Shown here piece after piece: positions 45,889 through 55,673 of a stretch of 64,000 nucleotides of DNA; position 1 is the stretch's first letter, and every line of letters starts with the position of its first letter. The notes below the pieces were generated by a model, which saw nothing but the letters and a program-made list of their open reading frames with translations, did no database searches and had not been told where the DNA came from. The translations under genes and the position numbers were made by a program. The stretch is from Daejeonella rubra (GTDB lineage Bacteria > Bacteroidota > Bacteroidia > Sphingobacteriales > Sphingobacteriaceae): the NCBI RefSeq assembly GCF_900103545.1, contig NZ_FNHH01000013.1:1-64000 (forward strand), in the 5' to 3' direction.

Positions 45889-47559
45889 ATGAATCGTAGA
45901 AAACTAATTAAGGGATTAGCAATGCTTCCCATTGCTGGCGCAGTAATTTCAAATGAAAACCTGATTGCAGCAGTCCCGGGTACTTCAGAAGGCAGTTTAA
46001 TGAATTCAGTTAAATCTGATTCTGAACAGAATACCACTTTCACATCATTTATGGATGAAACAAATATTTTTCGATCCATTGGGGTTGAACCAGTCATAAA
46101 TTGTATGGGAACCTTTACCATTATCGGAGGATCACTGGAACGCCCTGCTGTAAGGGAAGCAATGGAAGCAGCATCCCATAATTTCGTTCAGTATGATGAG
46201 TTAGCTGATGGGATCGGTCAACGCCTGGCCGAACTGACCGGTGCTGAGTGGGGTATGGTTTCAGCCGGTTGTGCAGCAGGTCTTAAGCATATTACTGCTG
46301 CCTGTGTTACCGGAGGGAATCCTGAGAAATTAATCCGGATCCCTGATTTGACCGGTTTTGATAAGTCTGAAGTGATCATTCCCGGGTTTTCCAGAAATGC
46401 CTATGACCATGCCATCAGAAATATAGGTGTTAAGATTGTTAGTGTAAATACTCCTGAAGAGCTTGAAAAAGCGATAAACTCACAAACTGCCATGATCTAT
46501 ATCAGATCAACGGATACAGATACCTTTACCGGACAACCCCTGTCATTGGAAGAAATTGCCCGTATAGCTAAACCCCATAAAGTTCCTGTTCTGGTAGATG
46601 CTGCAGCTGAAAATCTGACACTTCCGCCTGTACACCTGAAAAGAGGTGCAACAATTGTCGCTTATAGTGGAGGCAAGGCTATCTGCGGTCCGCAATGCGC
46701 CGGATTGATGCTGGGCGATAAATCCATTTTAATGTCGGCATGGCAAGCGAGTTCACCCCACCATGGACCAGGGCGCGACAATAAGGTTGGCCGCGAAGAA
46801 ATGATTGGGATGATGGCCGCAGTGGAAGACTGGGTTAAACGCGATCATGCTGCCGACTGGAAACGATGGTTATCCTGGCTGGATATTATCGCCAGAAGGC
46901 TCTCTACTGTTGAAGGTGTGAAAACCGAAGTAATTGAGCGAACATTACTGGATAATAAATCACCGGTATTAAAAGTTAGCTGGGATTCTTCAAAGCTTCA
47001 TTTTAGCGGGTTTGATGTGGCGGAGGAGCTGGGAAGGAATAAACCAAGGATTGCTGTTTGGGCAGAAGATGAAAATAATGGTGAGAGTTTTTTCAATGTA
47101 ACTACGGGACAAATGCAGGCCGGCGAAGAAAAGATCGTTGCTGAAAGGTTATATAAAGTGCTTTCACAAAAACGCAGTCCTAAACCTGGAATGACTGTAC
47201 CATCAACCAATCTGACAGGTGCCTGGGATGTAAGGGTCCAGTTTTTTAGCAGTAGTAGCCAGCATAGTTTTACAATTGTACAGGATGGAAACTGGATCTC
47301 TGGTTCACATAGAGGTGATATGGATGTTATGAACCTAAGCGGTACAATTGAAGGAGATCAGATAAAATTCAGTAGCTCAAGGCGAATTACCGGGGATCAT
47401 CTCGAATTTCTTTTTAAAGGTACAATCAAAGGTGATAGTATGTCAGGGGATATCCATTTAGGAGAATATAGGACGGCAAAGTTTACAGCCACACGTAATG
47501 CCTCTAAACCAGCTCGTAAAAAAGTGATGATACCAGCAGGTCCACCATTGGCCACTTAA
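45889..47559 (+). CDS. Second Tat-exported SelA-like PLP enzyme with beta domain
   Basis: 556 residues from the ATG at 45889, which begins a Tat-type signal (MNRRKLIKGLAMLPIAGAVIS); a TTG 18 bp earlier is in frame but places residues before the signal. Core motifs match its neighbour: ELTGAEWGMVSAGCAAGL, VDAAAEN with D237, and SGGKAICGPQ with PLP Lys K263, plus the same C-terminal beta domain (LTGAWDVRVQFF...GNWISGSHRG...SGDIHLGEY). Tandem duplication of the upstream gene with substantial divergence. Its 3' end overlaps the convergent glycosyltransferase-like gene by 56 bp. Confidence 0.82.
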   Translation: MNRRKLIKGLAMLPIAGAVISNENLIAAVPGTSEGSLMNSVKSDSEQNTTFTSFMDETNIFRSIGVEPVINCMGTFTIIGGSLERPAVREAMEAASHNFVQYDELADGIGQRLAELTGAEWGMVSAGCAAGLKHITAACVTGGNPEKLIRIPDLTGFDKSEVIIPGFSRNAYDHAIRNIGVKIVSVNTPEELEKAINSQTAMIYIRSTDTDTFTGQPLSLEEIARIAKPHKVPVLVDAAAENLTLPPVHLKRGATIVAYSGGKAICGPQCAGLMLGDKSILMSAWQASSPHHGPGRDNKVGREEMIGMMAAVEDWVKRDHAADWKRWLSWLDIIARRLSTVEGVKTEVIERTLLDNKSPVLKVSWDSSKLHFSGFDVAEELGRNKPRIAVWAEDENNGESFFNVTTGQMQAGEEKIVAERLYKVLSQKRSPKPGMTVPSTNLTGAWDVRVQFFSSSSQHSFTIVQDGNWISGSHRGDMDVMNLSGTIEGDQIKFSSSRRITGDHLEFLFKGTIKGDSMSGDIHLGEYRTAKFTATRNASKPARKKVMIPAGPPLAT

Positions 47560-49309
47560 GTGAAAGCGTTTGCAGCATGAGGTTGGTTTTCAATTTATAA
47601 AATAATAAAGACGTATTGTAAGCCATACCCCGTGCTCTTTTCAAAATTTTATTCTGTTTTTTTCTCCTGATCCGAGCATCAATAATAGTTAAATTGTCTG
47701 CTGAATTTAAGGTATGTGTCGCAATGATATGGTCATCCCATTCCGGGTAAATTGAATCTACTTCCTTTTCTTTGTAGGTAGTTTCATTAAGTTCAATTAC
47801 CTGATTGATTTTCATTCCATATCCATAGTGTTTCAGGCCATTTTGAGATGGACGATAAAGTTTATTTTTATAGCTGAATAATTTGCCCGCTGGCCTGGAT
47901 TTTTTAAAATCGGACACTATTGGATTAAGCGGATGGCTTTTCCATGTATCAGAGATCAACGTATCTGAATAAAATAAACAGAGTTCATCTTGTGCTGATG
48001 GACCCGGACTTTGTGTGATATTACAAAATAACCAATACTTATTGTCTTTGAATAGGATGGTAGAGTCAACCGCCTTAATATTGTTCATTAAGACTTTTTC
48101 CAGTTCCCATTTCAGTGGAAAGTTTGTGCATTTATACAACTCAATGGTATTGTTTTGTTTTGATTCCGGAATCATATAAAGTTCCCCATTGTCTTCGATT
48201 AAAAAAGGATAGGACAAATGATAATTTTGCTCTAATACTTTGACTGGTTCTGTATAGTTTCCCAGCTCATCCATTTCTATTAAACATATGTATCCCTTGT
48301 TTTCCTTATAAATTAGTTCTTCAATGAATATGTAATACTTGCCATTTCTGCTGATCACAAACGGGTCTGCCCAAAATCTGTCCTTTGGCGGTATCATCTT
48401 TTGAAACCGAGAATACTCAGTTGAGATTTTATTAGTGGAGCCAAGACCAAACATAAGTATCCACTGATAGTAATGAAATGTGAAGTCTATCTTATTTTTA
48501 ATTTTTTGAAAAATTAATTTGGGAGCATAGGTTAGCATCTCCTTGTTTGTTGGAGTAGAATATTCTTTTTTTGAGTTGAAATTTGGACGCTTATTAAGTG
48601 CCTTTACTTTCTCGAAAAACAATTCCTCCCCCAGGTGATGAAGTTCCTGAATTTTAATGGGCATAATGGATAGTGCTTTCCAGTAATAGTTATTTCTGTT
48701 TCTATTGATGCTAAAGCAATCAGTTGAGAAACTGGTTTTGTCCAAAAAGATTGCTTTTTTGCGATTTCCAATAGTAGTTTGCAAAATTATTTCAGTTTCA
48801 TCTGTTCCTTGCAGGACCTCTCTGATCCCTGCCGGACCTTCTTTAATTAGATCATTTTCAAATTGATTAAATGACCAAATTCCAAATCGGGCAACTTTGG
48901 TCAGTTTTTTATTGCATGGACTGAATCCTATTCTGATCAGAATATCAAGTTTATATTTTTTTATTGCTTCTAATTCAGACTCGTTTAAATGATCGTTGTT
49001 CATTTGAATACTGATATAGGTGGTATCTGCAGACAAAAGATCTTTTAAATTTTTAGGTTCAAACGCATCCGGACTGTACTCGCTTAATCTTTTGTCGATC
49101 ATCGACCAAATCCAAAACAGACCGGCTTCACTGTACTTTGAAATTTTTTCAAAAGTGTTTTTCTTAGACTTTTTTTCTGGTTTGTTTCTTAATGCAAGAA
49201 TGAGCTCGCAATATTGCTTGCTTTTTATAGCTTCAATCATTTTATATGACCAAAGGGGTATCATGATCTCATCAAATAGAACCCCGATTCTCAGTTTTCC
49301 TTTTTCCAT
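47504..49309 (-). CDS. Large protein resembling GINT1-type glycan transferase N-terminal region
   Basis: 601 residues. The N-terminal 200 residues look like a formyltransferase/Rossmann-like sugar-modifying domain (LRIGVLFDEIMIPLWSYKMIEAI...LIRIGFSPC). Residues about 290-560 read as repeated beta blades (DRFWADPFVISRNGKYYIFIEEL, SYPFLIEDNGELYMIPES, WKSHPLNPI), a five-bladed layout seen in glucosamine inositolphosphorylceramide transferase N-terminal-like proteins. Precise function is unknown; a role in cell-surface polysaccharide is plausible. It is the only minus-strand gene in the 41.5-64 kb block and runs head-on into the PLP gene before it. Confidence 0.6.
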   Translation of the reverse strand: MEKGKLRIGVLFDEIMIPLWSYKMIEAIKSKQYCELILALRNKPEKKSKKNTFEKISKYSEAGLFWIWSMIDKRLSEYSPDAFEPKNLKDLLSADTTYISIQMNNDHLNESELEAIKKYKLDILIRIGFSPCNKKLTKVARFGIWSFNQFENDLIKEGPAGIREVLQGTDETEIILQTTIGNRKKAIFLDKTSFSTDCFSINRNRNNYYWKALSIMPIKIQELHHLGEELFFEKVKALNKRPNFNSKKEYSTPTNKEMLTYAPKLIFQKIKNKIDFTFHYYQWILMFGLGSTNKISTEYSRFQKMIPPKDRFWADPFVISRNGKYYIFIEELIYKENKGYICLIEMDELGNYTEPVKVLEQNYHLSYPFLIEDNGELYMIPESKQNNTIELYKCTNFPLKWELEKVLMNNIKAVDSTILFKDNKYWLFCNITQSPGPSAQDELCLFYSDTLISDTWKSHPLNPIVSDFKKSRPAGKLFSYKNKLYRPSQNGLKHYGYGMKINQVIELNETTYKEKEVDSIYPEWDDHIIATHTLNSADNLTIIDARIRRKKQNKILKRARGMAYNTSLLFYKLKTNLMLQTLSLKWPMVDLLVSSLFYELV

Positions 49310-49592
49310 ATGAATTAGTACAGGCTATTTTTTGGCGGATTTACAGAATTAACTTTTAGGTTAATCCTTGCCATGTATAGAGGAACAATTACAGTCCTTA
49401 GGATCAATAATCACCAAAGAATCCTTTCATTTTATAAACACTTGTTATAGCTATTCTGTTTTAACTCATTGAAAAAAATATTTACTCAGGTATGGATTTA
49501 TTTTATAGGGTATTGGGCTTTGTTTTTAAAAAAGATATATTTATAATATGCACAGGATGAGATAATTGGACTGTATTATTTAATAAGAAAAT

Positions 49593-50054
49593 ATGAAATC
49601 TTCAAGAAGATCCGTGATCGGGAAAATTATGTCAACTTTTGCCGGTTTGGCCGGATTTAACTTAGTAGCTAAGGCTCAGGAAAAAAAGAGTAGCGCTCCT
49701 TTATTTAATAGAGACTCGCCCGATGTTACTCTTTATCCAGGTTCTCTCAGGTATGGTAATCTGGTATTTGTATCAGGTACAGGGGCTGATGCAGAATCGG
49801 TGTTCGAGATCAGGGCGGATACGGAGTTTGTACTCAAAAAGATGGAAAAAAGATTAATTGCTGCCGGCTCTTCTATGGAAAAGGTGTTAAAAGTGACTGT
49901 TTTTCTCAGCGATATGTCTGATTTTCAGGGGATGAATGAAATTTATAAAGGCCGCTTCGGAAAAAATCCTCCTGTTAGGTCGACAGTGGCAGTTGCAAAA
50001 GGTGGAATACCTGGAAATTCAATCTTAGAAATCGATTGTATAGCATACGTATGA
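49593..50054 (+). CDS. Exported RidA-family protein
   Basis: 153 residues with a twin-arginine-like N-terminus (MKSSRRSVIGKIMSTFAGLAG...AKAQ) followed by a complete RidA/YjgF domain (LYPGSLRYGNLVFVSGTGA, PPVRSTVAVAKGGIPGNS, LEIDCIAYV). The key Arg (R129) and Glu (E146) that bind enamine/imine substrates are present. Cytosolic RidA normally hydrolyses reactive intermediates released by PLP lyases; an exported version beside exported PLP enzymes suggests the same job in the periplasm. Confidence 0.8.
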   Translation: MKSSRRSVIGKIMSTFAGLAGFNLVAKAQEKKSSAPLFNRDSPDVTLYPGSLRYGNLVFVSGTGADAESVFEIRADTEFVLKKMEKRLIAAGSSMEKVLKVTVFLSDMSDFQGMNEIYKGRFGKNPPVRSTVAVAKGGIPGNSILEIDCIAYV

Positions 50055-50283
50055 TGCATAATTCTGTAATAACCTATCGCCATGCACTTTATAATTATAC
50101 TGTTTAGTAATTTAATGAATCAATATTGCCGAATTAATTATTTATTGATCATAGAACGAAGTTTGCTAATCATTAAGAGAATTTAAAGTGAAATGCATTC
50201 AAGAAAATAGTGAACTATGATTTAATTCTTTGTTAATAGAAAGTAAAGTTTTTATATTGGGTTATAATTTAGATTGGTAAAAA

Positions 50284-50871
50284 TTGAAAGTTCAAATTTT
50301 GCAGAATGAGTTAGAATTATTGGGTCTCATTTCAGAAGGGAATGAGCACGCTTTTCGTAAAATTTTCAACCATTACAGCGACAGGTTATATACTTATGCG
50401 TTTAGAATTACGGATAATGAAGAGCTGGCAGAAGAGATCGTGATGGATGCTTTTATGAAAATATGGTGTAATCGTGTGGAGCTTTCAATGGTAAATCGTT
50501 TCGACTCTTATTTATATGCTATAGTTCGGAATCATGCCTTTACAGCTATAAAACGAAGGGCACATGAATCTTTAATTATCAACCAGTTAAGCCTGACTAA
50601 AACCGAGTATCAGGATTGTACTGAAGATACTATTGTCTATAATGAATACCAGCACATTCTGAGTAATGCTGTAAATCAGTTGCCTCCCCAGCAAAGGTTG
50701 GTTTATAGTTTAAGTCGCGATGAAGGTCTTAAATATGATGAAATAGCTGATCAGTTAAATTTGTCAAAAAATACAGTAAAGGCTCATCTCAAAAAAGCTT
50801 TATGTACTCTCAGGATCGTGTTTTCCAATTTAATGGTATTTGCAATTGGAATTCTTTTTTTCCTGGGCTGA
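50284..50871 (+). CDS. ECF-type RNA polymerase sigma factor
   Basis: 195 residues, sigma-70 regions 2 and 4 (EHAFRKIFNHYSDRLYTYAFR...EEIVMDAFMKIW; LPPQQRLVYSLSRDEGLKYDEIADQLNLSKNTVKAHLKKAL). The start must be the TTG at 50284: an in-frame TAA ends at 50280 and the next ATG would delete region 2.1. It precedes a FecR anti-sigma gene and an STN-type SusC, the usual sigma/anti-sigma/receptor trio that induces uptake genes when ligand binds. Confidence 0.9.
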   Translation: MKVQILQNELELLGLISEGNEHAFRKIFNHYSDRLYTYAFRITDNEELAEEIVMDAFMKIWCNRVELSMVNRFDSYLYAIVRNHAFTAIKRRAHESLIINQLSLTKTEYQDCTEDTIVYNEYQHILSNAVNQLPPQQRLVYSLSRDEGLKYDEIADQLNLSKNTVKAHLKKALCTLRIVFSNLMVFAIGILFFLG

Positions 50872-50982
50872 TAATCGCTCATTATCTGAAAAAATATTTA
50901 TTAGTCTACTAACCCTTTTTTATTTCTCAATTGTCTTTATCTATAAGGAAGGATATGCTTGAGTTTATCTAAAAGGAATAAT

Positions 50983-51999
50983 ATGTCAATTCATAGGTTT
51001 AAATACCTTTTTCAGCAATTTGTAAATAAGACTGCCACGTCTGAAGAGGTCGGGGAGTTTCTTTCTATGATGAAGAGGGATGACTATAACAAAGAAGTTC
51101 AGGACCTGCTGGATGAATTCTGGAATGAGCCCTCCTCCATTACTCCGATGGGCGAAGAAAATGCCGAGAGAATTTTTAATCAGATCATGGCAAATTCTCC
51201 TGCTGAAGAGCCGGTTAGGGTATTTAGCATAAAAGCTAATTGGTATAAAGCTGTTGCAGCAATTCTGGTTATTGGCTTATCTGTCTTTTTTTATAAAGTG
51301 AATAGTCCGGGTTCAGAAATCAGGACTGCAAATGTAAATAGCATAATAACAGTTAAGCCGGATAAACCAGGCCGCCGTTTTATAAATTTACCTGATGGCA
51401 GTTCGGTTATTCTGAATGAGAACAGTAAAATTGAACTTGGTAAAAATTTCAATTCCGATGGGAATAGGGAAGTATATTTAAACGGAGAAGCATATTTTGA
51501 TATCGTTCATGATGCAAATCATCCTTTTATTGTCCATACCGGAAAAATAAAAACCACTGTTTTAGGTACCGCATTTAATATTAAAGCAAATCCTGGAAGT
51601 AAGCTTATTACAGTAACGGTAACCAGAGGTAAGGTTAAGGTTGGAGACGATGATCATACCTATAATGTTATCGTTCCTGATGAGCAGGTTGTTTTTGATC
51701 AGGTACTGAGTAATCATGTAAAAAAGCCAATTAAAGCAGAATCTGTAATTGAATGGACCAATGAAGATATGTATTTTGATGATGTAAGCATAAAGGATGT
51801 AGCTAATCAATTACAGGAAAGGTTTGATGTTAAAATTGTTTTTTCAAATGAACAGATCAAATCCTGTAAGTTTAGTGCTACTTTTTTAAAGACTCAGAGC
51901 CTGGAGCAAATATTAAATATTATCGGGGAATTTAACCAGATCAAATACCAGTTTCAGGGAGCCAAAACTGTGGTGCTTGATGGCTCCGGATGTCAGTAA
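50983..51999 (+). CDS. FecR-family anti-sigma factor
   Basis: 338 residues from the ATG at 50983 (an in-frame TTG lies 24 bp upstream). A cytoplasmic N-terminal segment (MSIHRFKYLFQQFVNKTATSEE) is followed by one membrane helix (WYKAVAAILVIGLSVFFYKV, about 87-106), the periplasmic FecR domain (RFINLPDGSSVILNENS...GEAYFDIVHD...VLGTAFNIKA) and a C-terminal DUF4974/secretin-like domain. It should hold the ECF sigma factor until the SusC STN domain signals ligand binding. Ends before a strong terminator. Confidence 0.92.
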   Translation: MSIHRFKYLFQQFVNKTATSEEVGEFLSMMKRDDYNKEVQDLLDEFWNEPSSITPMGEENAERIFNQIMANSPAEEPVRVFSIKANWYKAVAAILVIGLSVFFYKVNSPGSEIRTANVNSIITVKPDKPGRRFINLPDGSSVILNENSKIELGKNFNSDGNREVYLNGEAYFDIVHDANHPFIVHTGKIKTTVLGTAFNIKANPGSKLITVTVTRGKVKVGDDDHTYNVIVPDEQVVFDQVLSNHVKKPIKAESVIEWTNEDMYFDDVSIKDVANQLQERFDVKIVFSNEQIKSCKFSATFLKTQSLEQILNIIGEFNQIKYQFQGAKTVVLDGSGCQ

Positions 52000-52065
52000 A
52001 AAATAGTATTTCTATAATTAAAAGAAACATAAATGAATACGACATTACCACCATAAAAATGAAAA

Positions 52066-52108
52066 CCCTCTGATTTCTTCACGGCAATGAGGATCTCAGA
52101 GGGCTTTT
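52066..52108 (+). terminator. Terminator between fecR and susC
   Basis: CCCTCTGA (52066-52073) pairs with TCAGAGGG (52096-52103) and is followed by a short T run. It separates the regulatory pair from the uptake genes, so susC needs its own promoter, presumably read by the ECF sigma factor. Confidence 0.75.
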
Positions 52109-52190
52109 GCTATCGGTTTTAGACCTTTAGCAGTTTTTTAATTTAATTCATCCAGAGAAAGGATATTAATCAAATAAACCATGTAAAAAT

Positions 52191-55100
52191 ATGAAATATT
52201 TTACAATAAATGCGCCAGGGGCTACCCTTGTAAATTTTTTTGCAGAGAATTCTAACCGGAAACAACTTATTAAACAAATTATGCGGATCGGCTTTTTATC
52301 ATTAGCCTTAGTATTAACTACTTTACAGTTGTTATTAGCCTTGCCGGTTAAAAGTCAGAAAATCGGTTCAGTTGAAGTCCGGCTGGAACTCAAAAATGAG
52401 ACACTGCTAACGGCTTTTAAGAAAATTGAACAGCAAACTCCTTTTCGATTTGTATATAGAAAAGGAGAATTGATGACTTTGCCATCAAGGAACATAAGTG
52501 CTTCAACCTATACGGTTGAGCAAGTGCTCAACATGCTTTTGGAGGATACTGATCTTTCTTACAAACAGGTTGATAACAATGTGCTTATTCAAACCAGTAT
52601 TAACCAGCCAGAAAAACCTTTGAAATCTGAAGAGAGTGAAAATGCGCTTGCAGATATTGTAATACGGGGTCAGGTTTCTGATACCAGGGGTGAAACGCTT
52701 CCTGGTGTAAGTATCAAGATTAAAGGCACAACAATTGGTGCTACTTCAGATCTTGATGGACGTTATACGATCAACGTTCCGGATAAAAACAGCGTGCTTG
52801 TCTTCACCTATATTGGCTATGTCACTCAAGAGCAAAAAGTGAATGAGCGGACAACCCTGAATGTAAAATTGGAAGCTGCTAACACTGCTTTAACTGAAGT
52901 AGTAGTTACAGCATTTGGACTTTCCAGACAGAAAAAAGCACTTGCATATTCGGTGACCGAAGTTAAAGGAGAAGAGTTCACTACAGCCCGTGAGAATAAC
53001 GTTGCAAATGCTTTTTCCGGTAAAATAGCAGGTGTGAACGTTACCGGTATGTCTTCTGGTCCAGGAGGTTCCAGCCGTGTAATTATTAGAGGAAACGGGT
53101 CGCTAAGTGGAAACAATCAGCCATTATATGTGGTGAACGGTATGCCAATGAGTAATGTTGCCCGTTCCCAGGCACAAGGTGAGGGTGCTACTATATTAGA
53201 TCGGGGGGATGGTATTTCATCCATTAATCCTGATGATATTGAATCGATCAACGTATTAAAAGGCGGACCGGCAGCAGCACTTTACGGAAGTCAGGCTTCA
53301 AATGGAGTAATTTTGATTACTACAAAAAAGGGTGCTGTTCAAAAAGGTGTGGGAGTAGAAGTGGGAAGTAATTTCACTGTTGGATCACCATCAATGTACC
53401 CTGATCTTCAATATATCTACGGACAAGGATTAGATGGAATTAAACCAAGAACTAAAGCAGAAGCAATCAGTTCTGGTCGTTTGTCATTTGGTGCCAAAAT
53501 GGATGGAACAGACTACGTTCAGTTTGACGGTGTCATGCGTCCATATACTGCGGTTAGGGTTAAAGATAACTGGCAAAATTTTTACAGGCCAAGCACTAAT
53601 CTTACCAATAATATCGCATTTTCAGGAGGAAACTCAAATGCACTCGTTTACCGATTAGGGTTATCAGATCTCAGAGCAAATGCTCTTGAGCCCGGCTCAA
53701 GTTATAACAGACAGTCGGCTAATATGGACTTACGTTCCGAACTTGGTAAAAAAATCATCATTGAATCTACATTCCATTATAATTCTGATCAGGGTACAAA
53801 CAGACCAGGTAATGGGTATGCAGATAATACCACTTCCTGGGCTACTAATTTACTTGCTAATACCGTTGATATCAGAAATCTGGCTCCGGGCTATGACGCG
53901 AACTTCAATGAGGTGCAATGGCAACAGGTTCCTGAAGCCCAGAATCCATATTTCGTGATCAACAGAATGGGGAATTCGGATAAGAAGAACCGTTTTATGG
54001 CACAGGGAAGTATTCAGTATAATTTCCTGAAAAATCTCTTTGTAAAACTAAGCGGAATGAGAGATATCGATCGTTTTGAATCGATGGATTATATGCCTGT
54101 TGGAACTGCTAAAAGGCCTAAGGGACTCTTCAACTCAGGTACATCCTTTGCAACAAAAACAACTGCTCAGTTATTGGTTAATTACAATACCACATTCCTG
54201 GAAGATTTTCAGGTTACCACAATGGCTGGTGCTAACATTGATAGAAATGTATTTAACTCAACTTATAATGGAGGAACTGAGTTCATCGTTCCTAATTTTA
54301 TAAGTTATTCAAACTTAGCCTTACAATCAGCTAATGTCGGATTCAGTCAATCTGGTCAGAATTCTGTTTTTGGATCAGCAGATCTGAGCTATAAAGGCAT
54401 ATTCTATTTAACTGCTACTGCAAGGCAGGATTGGTTTTCTACTCTGAATCCAGGTAAGAATTCAATTTTGTACCCCTCTGTAGGTGCAAGTGTAATTCTG
54501 TCTGATGCTATTAAATTACCATCTCTGATCAGCTTTGCTAAAATCAGAGCTTCCTACGCTCAGGTGGGTGGTTCAACGGTAAACCCATATCAGATTAATC
54601 AGAGCTACAGTTTTCAGCAAGGCGGACATCTTGGTCAACCTGTTCAAACTACCTCAACAGCTTTGTCTAATCCTGATTTAAGACCATTGACATCAACAAC
54701 CTATGAAGGGGGTATCGATATGCAATTCCTCAACAATCGCTTAGGTTTGGATTTCACATATTACAACCGTAAAACAACGGATGATATTTATAGTACAGCT
54801 ATTGCTTCTTCATCAGGTTATACCTCTGCATTATTAAATGTGGGTGAATTGAGTAATAAAGGGATTGAGGTATTATTAACCGGTCAGCCAATCAAAACAA
54901 GTAAATTCAATTGGGATGTGAGCTATAATTTTGCATATAACAAAAGCGAAATTGAAAAACTTTCATCTGGTTTAACTTCCATTGCCGGCGTTGAAATAGG
55001 AAGGCCATACAATACCATTCGGGGCAGAACCTATTTAACCAATGCCAGCGGACAACGTGTATATAATAAACTAAGTGGTTACGAGGTTCAAGGCCCGGAA

Positions 55101-55649
55101 ATTGAATATGGTCAGGGGGTTCCTCCATATACTATGGGGTTGACCAATAATTTCAGGTATAAGAATTTCTCATTCAATTTCTTAATTGATGCAAAATTTG
55201 GAAATATCGTACAATCAGGACTTAGCCGGTACCTTTATCGTTTTGGTTTATCAAAAAATACCTTGCCTGGCAGAGAAAGCGGTTTGACTGTTTCTGGAGT
55301 TGATCAGGCAGGTTTACCATTTACCAAAACCTGGCCGGTAGTTGAAATTGACACCTATTATAATAACCAGGCTTCTATCAGTCCTTTAACGACTTCTGTA
55401 TTTGATGGCGACTTTGTGAAGTTGAGGAGTGTGGTGATGAGTTATAATTTGCCTGTGAACAAACTTAAGTTCGTTAAACTTCAATCAGCTAATCTTTCAT
55501 TGGTCTCTCGTAATTTGGCTATACTTCACAAGAAAATCACTGACTTTGATCCGGAATCTGCTTACACTATTGGTAATAACCAGGGTGCTTCCTCCAACAC
55601 AATTCCAAGGACACGTGATATCGGCTTTAATTTAGTTGTGAAATTTTAA
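52191..55649 (+). CDS. SusC/RagA TonB-linked outer-membrane transporter with STN domain
   Basis: 1152 residues. After an unusually long N-terminal segment (signal helix LSLALVLTTLQLLLALPVKSQ ends near 58) comes an STN signalling domain (EVRLELKNETLLTAFKKIEQQTPFRFVY), a CarboxypepD_reg-like domain (VIRGQVSDTRGETLPGVSIKIKGT), the TonB plug (LTEVVVTAFGLSRQKK...LYVVNGMPMSN...GGPAAALYGSQASNGVILITTKKG) and a beta-barrel ending GFNLVVKF. The STN domain links it to the ECF/FecR pair upstream. It forms the import pore with the SusD lipoprotein that follows 24 bp later. Substrate unknown. Confidence 0.95.
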   Translation: MKYFTINAPGATLVNFFAENSNRKQLIKQIMRIGFLSLALVLTTLQLLLALPVKSQKIGSVEVRLELKNETLLTAFKKIEQQTPFRFVYRKGELMTLPSRNISASTYTVEQVLNMLLEDTDLSYKQVDNNVLIQTSINQPEKPLKSEESENALADIVIRGQVSDTRGETLPGVSIKIKGTTIGATSDLDGRYTINVPDKNSVLVFTYIGYVTQEQKVNERTTLNVKLEAANTALTEVVVTAFGLSRQKKALAYSVTEVKGEEFTTARENNVANAFSGKIAGVNVTGMSSGPGGSSRVIIRGNGSLSGNNQPLYVVNGMPMSNVARSQAQGEGATILDRGDGISSINPDDIESINVLKGGPAAALYGSQASNGVILITTKKGAVQKGVGVEVGSNFTVGSPSMYPDLQYIYGQGLDGIKPRTKAEAISSGRLSFGAKMDGTDYVQFDGVMRPYTAVRVKDNWQNFYRPSTNLTNNIAFSGGNSNALVYRLGLSDLRANALEPGSSYNRQSANMDLRSELGKKIIIESTFHYNSDQGTNRPGNGYADNTTSWATNLLANTVDIRNLAPGYDANFNEVQWQQVPEAQNPYFVINRMGNSDKKNRFMAQGSIQYNFLKNLFVKLSGMRDIDRFESMDYMPVGTAKRPKGLFNSGTSFATKTTAQLLVNYNTTFLEDFQVTTMAGANIDRNVFNSTYNGGTEFIVPNFISYSNLALQSANVGFSQSGQNSVFGSADLSYKGIFYLTATARQDWFSTLNPGKNSILYPSVGASVILSDAIKLPSLISFAKIRASYAQVGGSTVNPYQINQSYSFQQGGHLGQPVQTTSTALSNPDLRPLTSTTYEGGIDMQFLNNRLGLDFTYYNRKTTDDIYSTAIASSSGYTSALLNVGELSNKGIEVLLTGQPIKTSKFNWDVSYNFAYNKSEIEKLSSGLTSIAGVEIGRPYNTIRGRTYLTNASGQRVYNKLSGYEVQGPEIEYGQGVPPYTMGLTNNFRYKNFSFNFLIDAKFGNIVQSGLSRYLYRFGLSKNTLPGRESGLTVSGVDQAGLPFTKTWPVVEIDTYYNNQASISPLTTSVFDGDFVKLRSVVMSYNLPVNKLKFVKLQSANLSLVSRNLAILHKKITDFDPESAYTIGNNQGASSNTIPRTRDIGFNLVVKF

Positions 55650-55673
55650 TTCTCATTACCTAAAATTTTGAAT

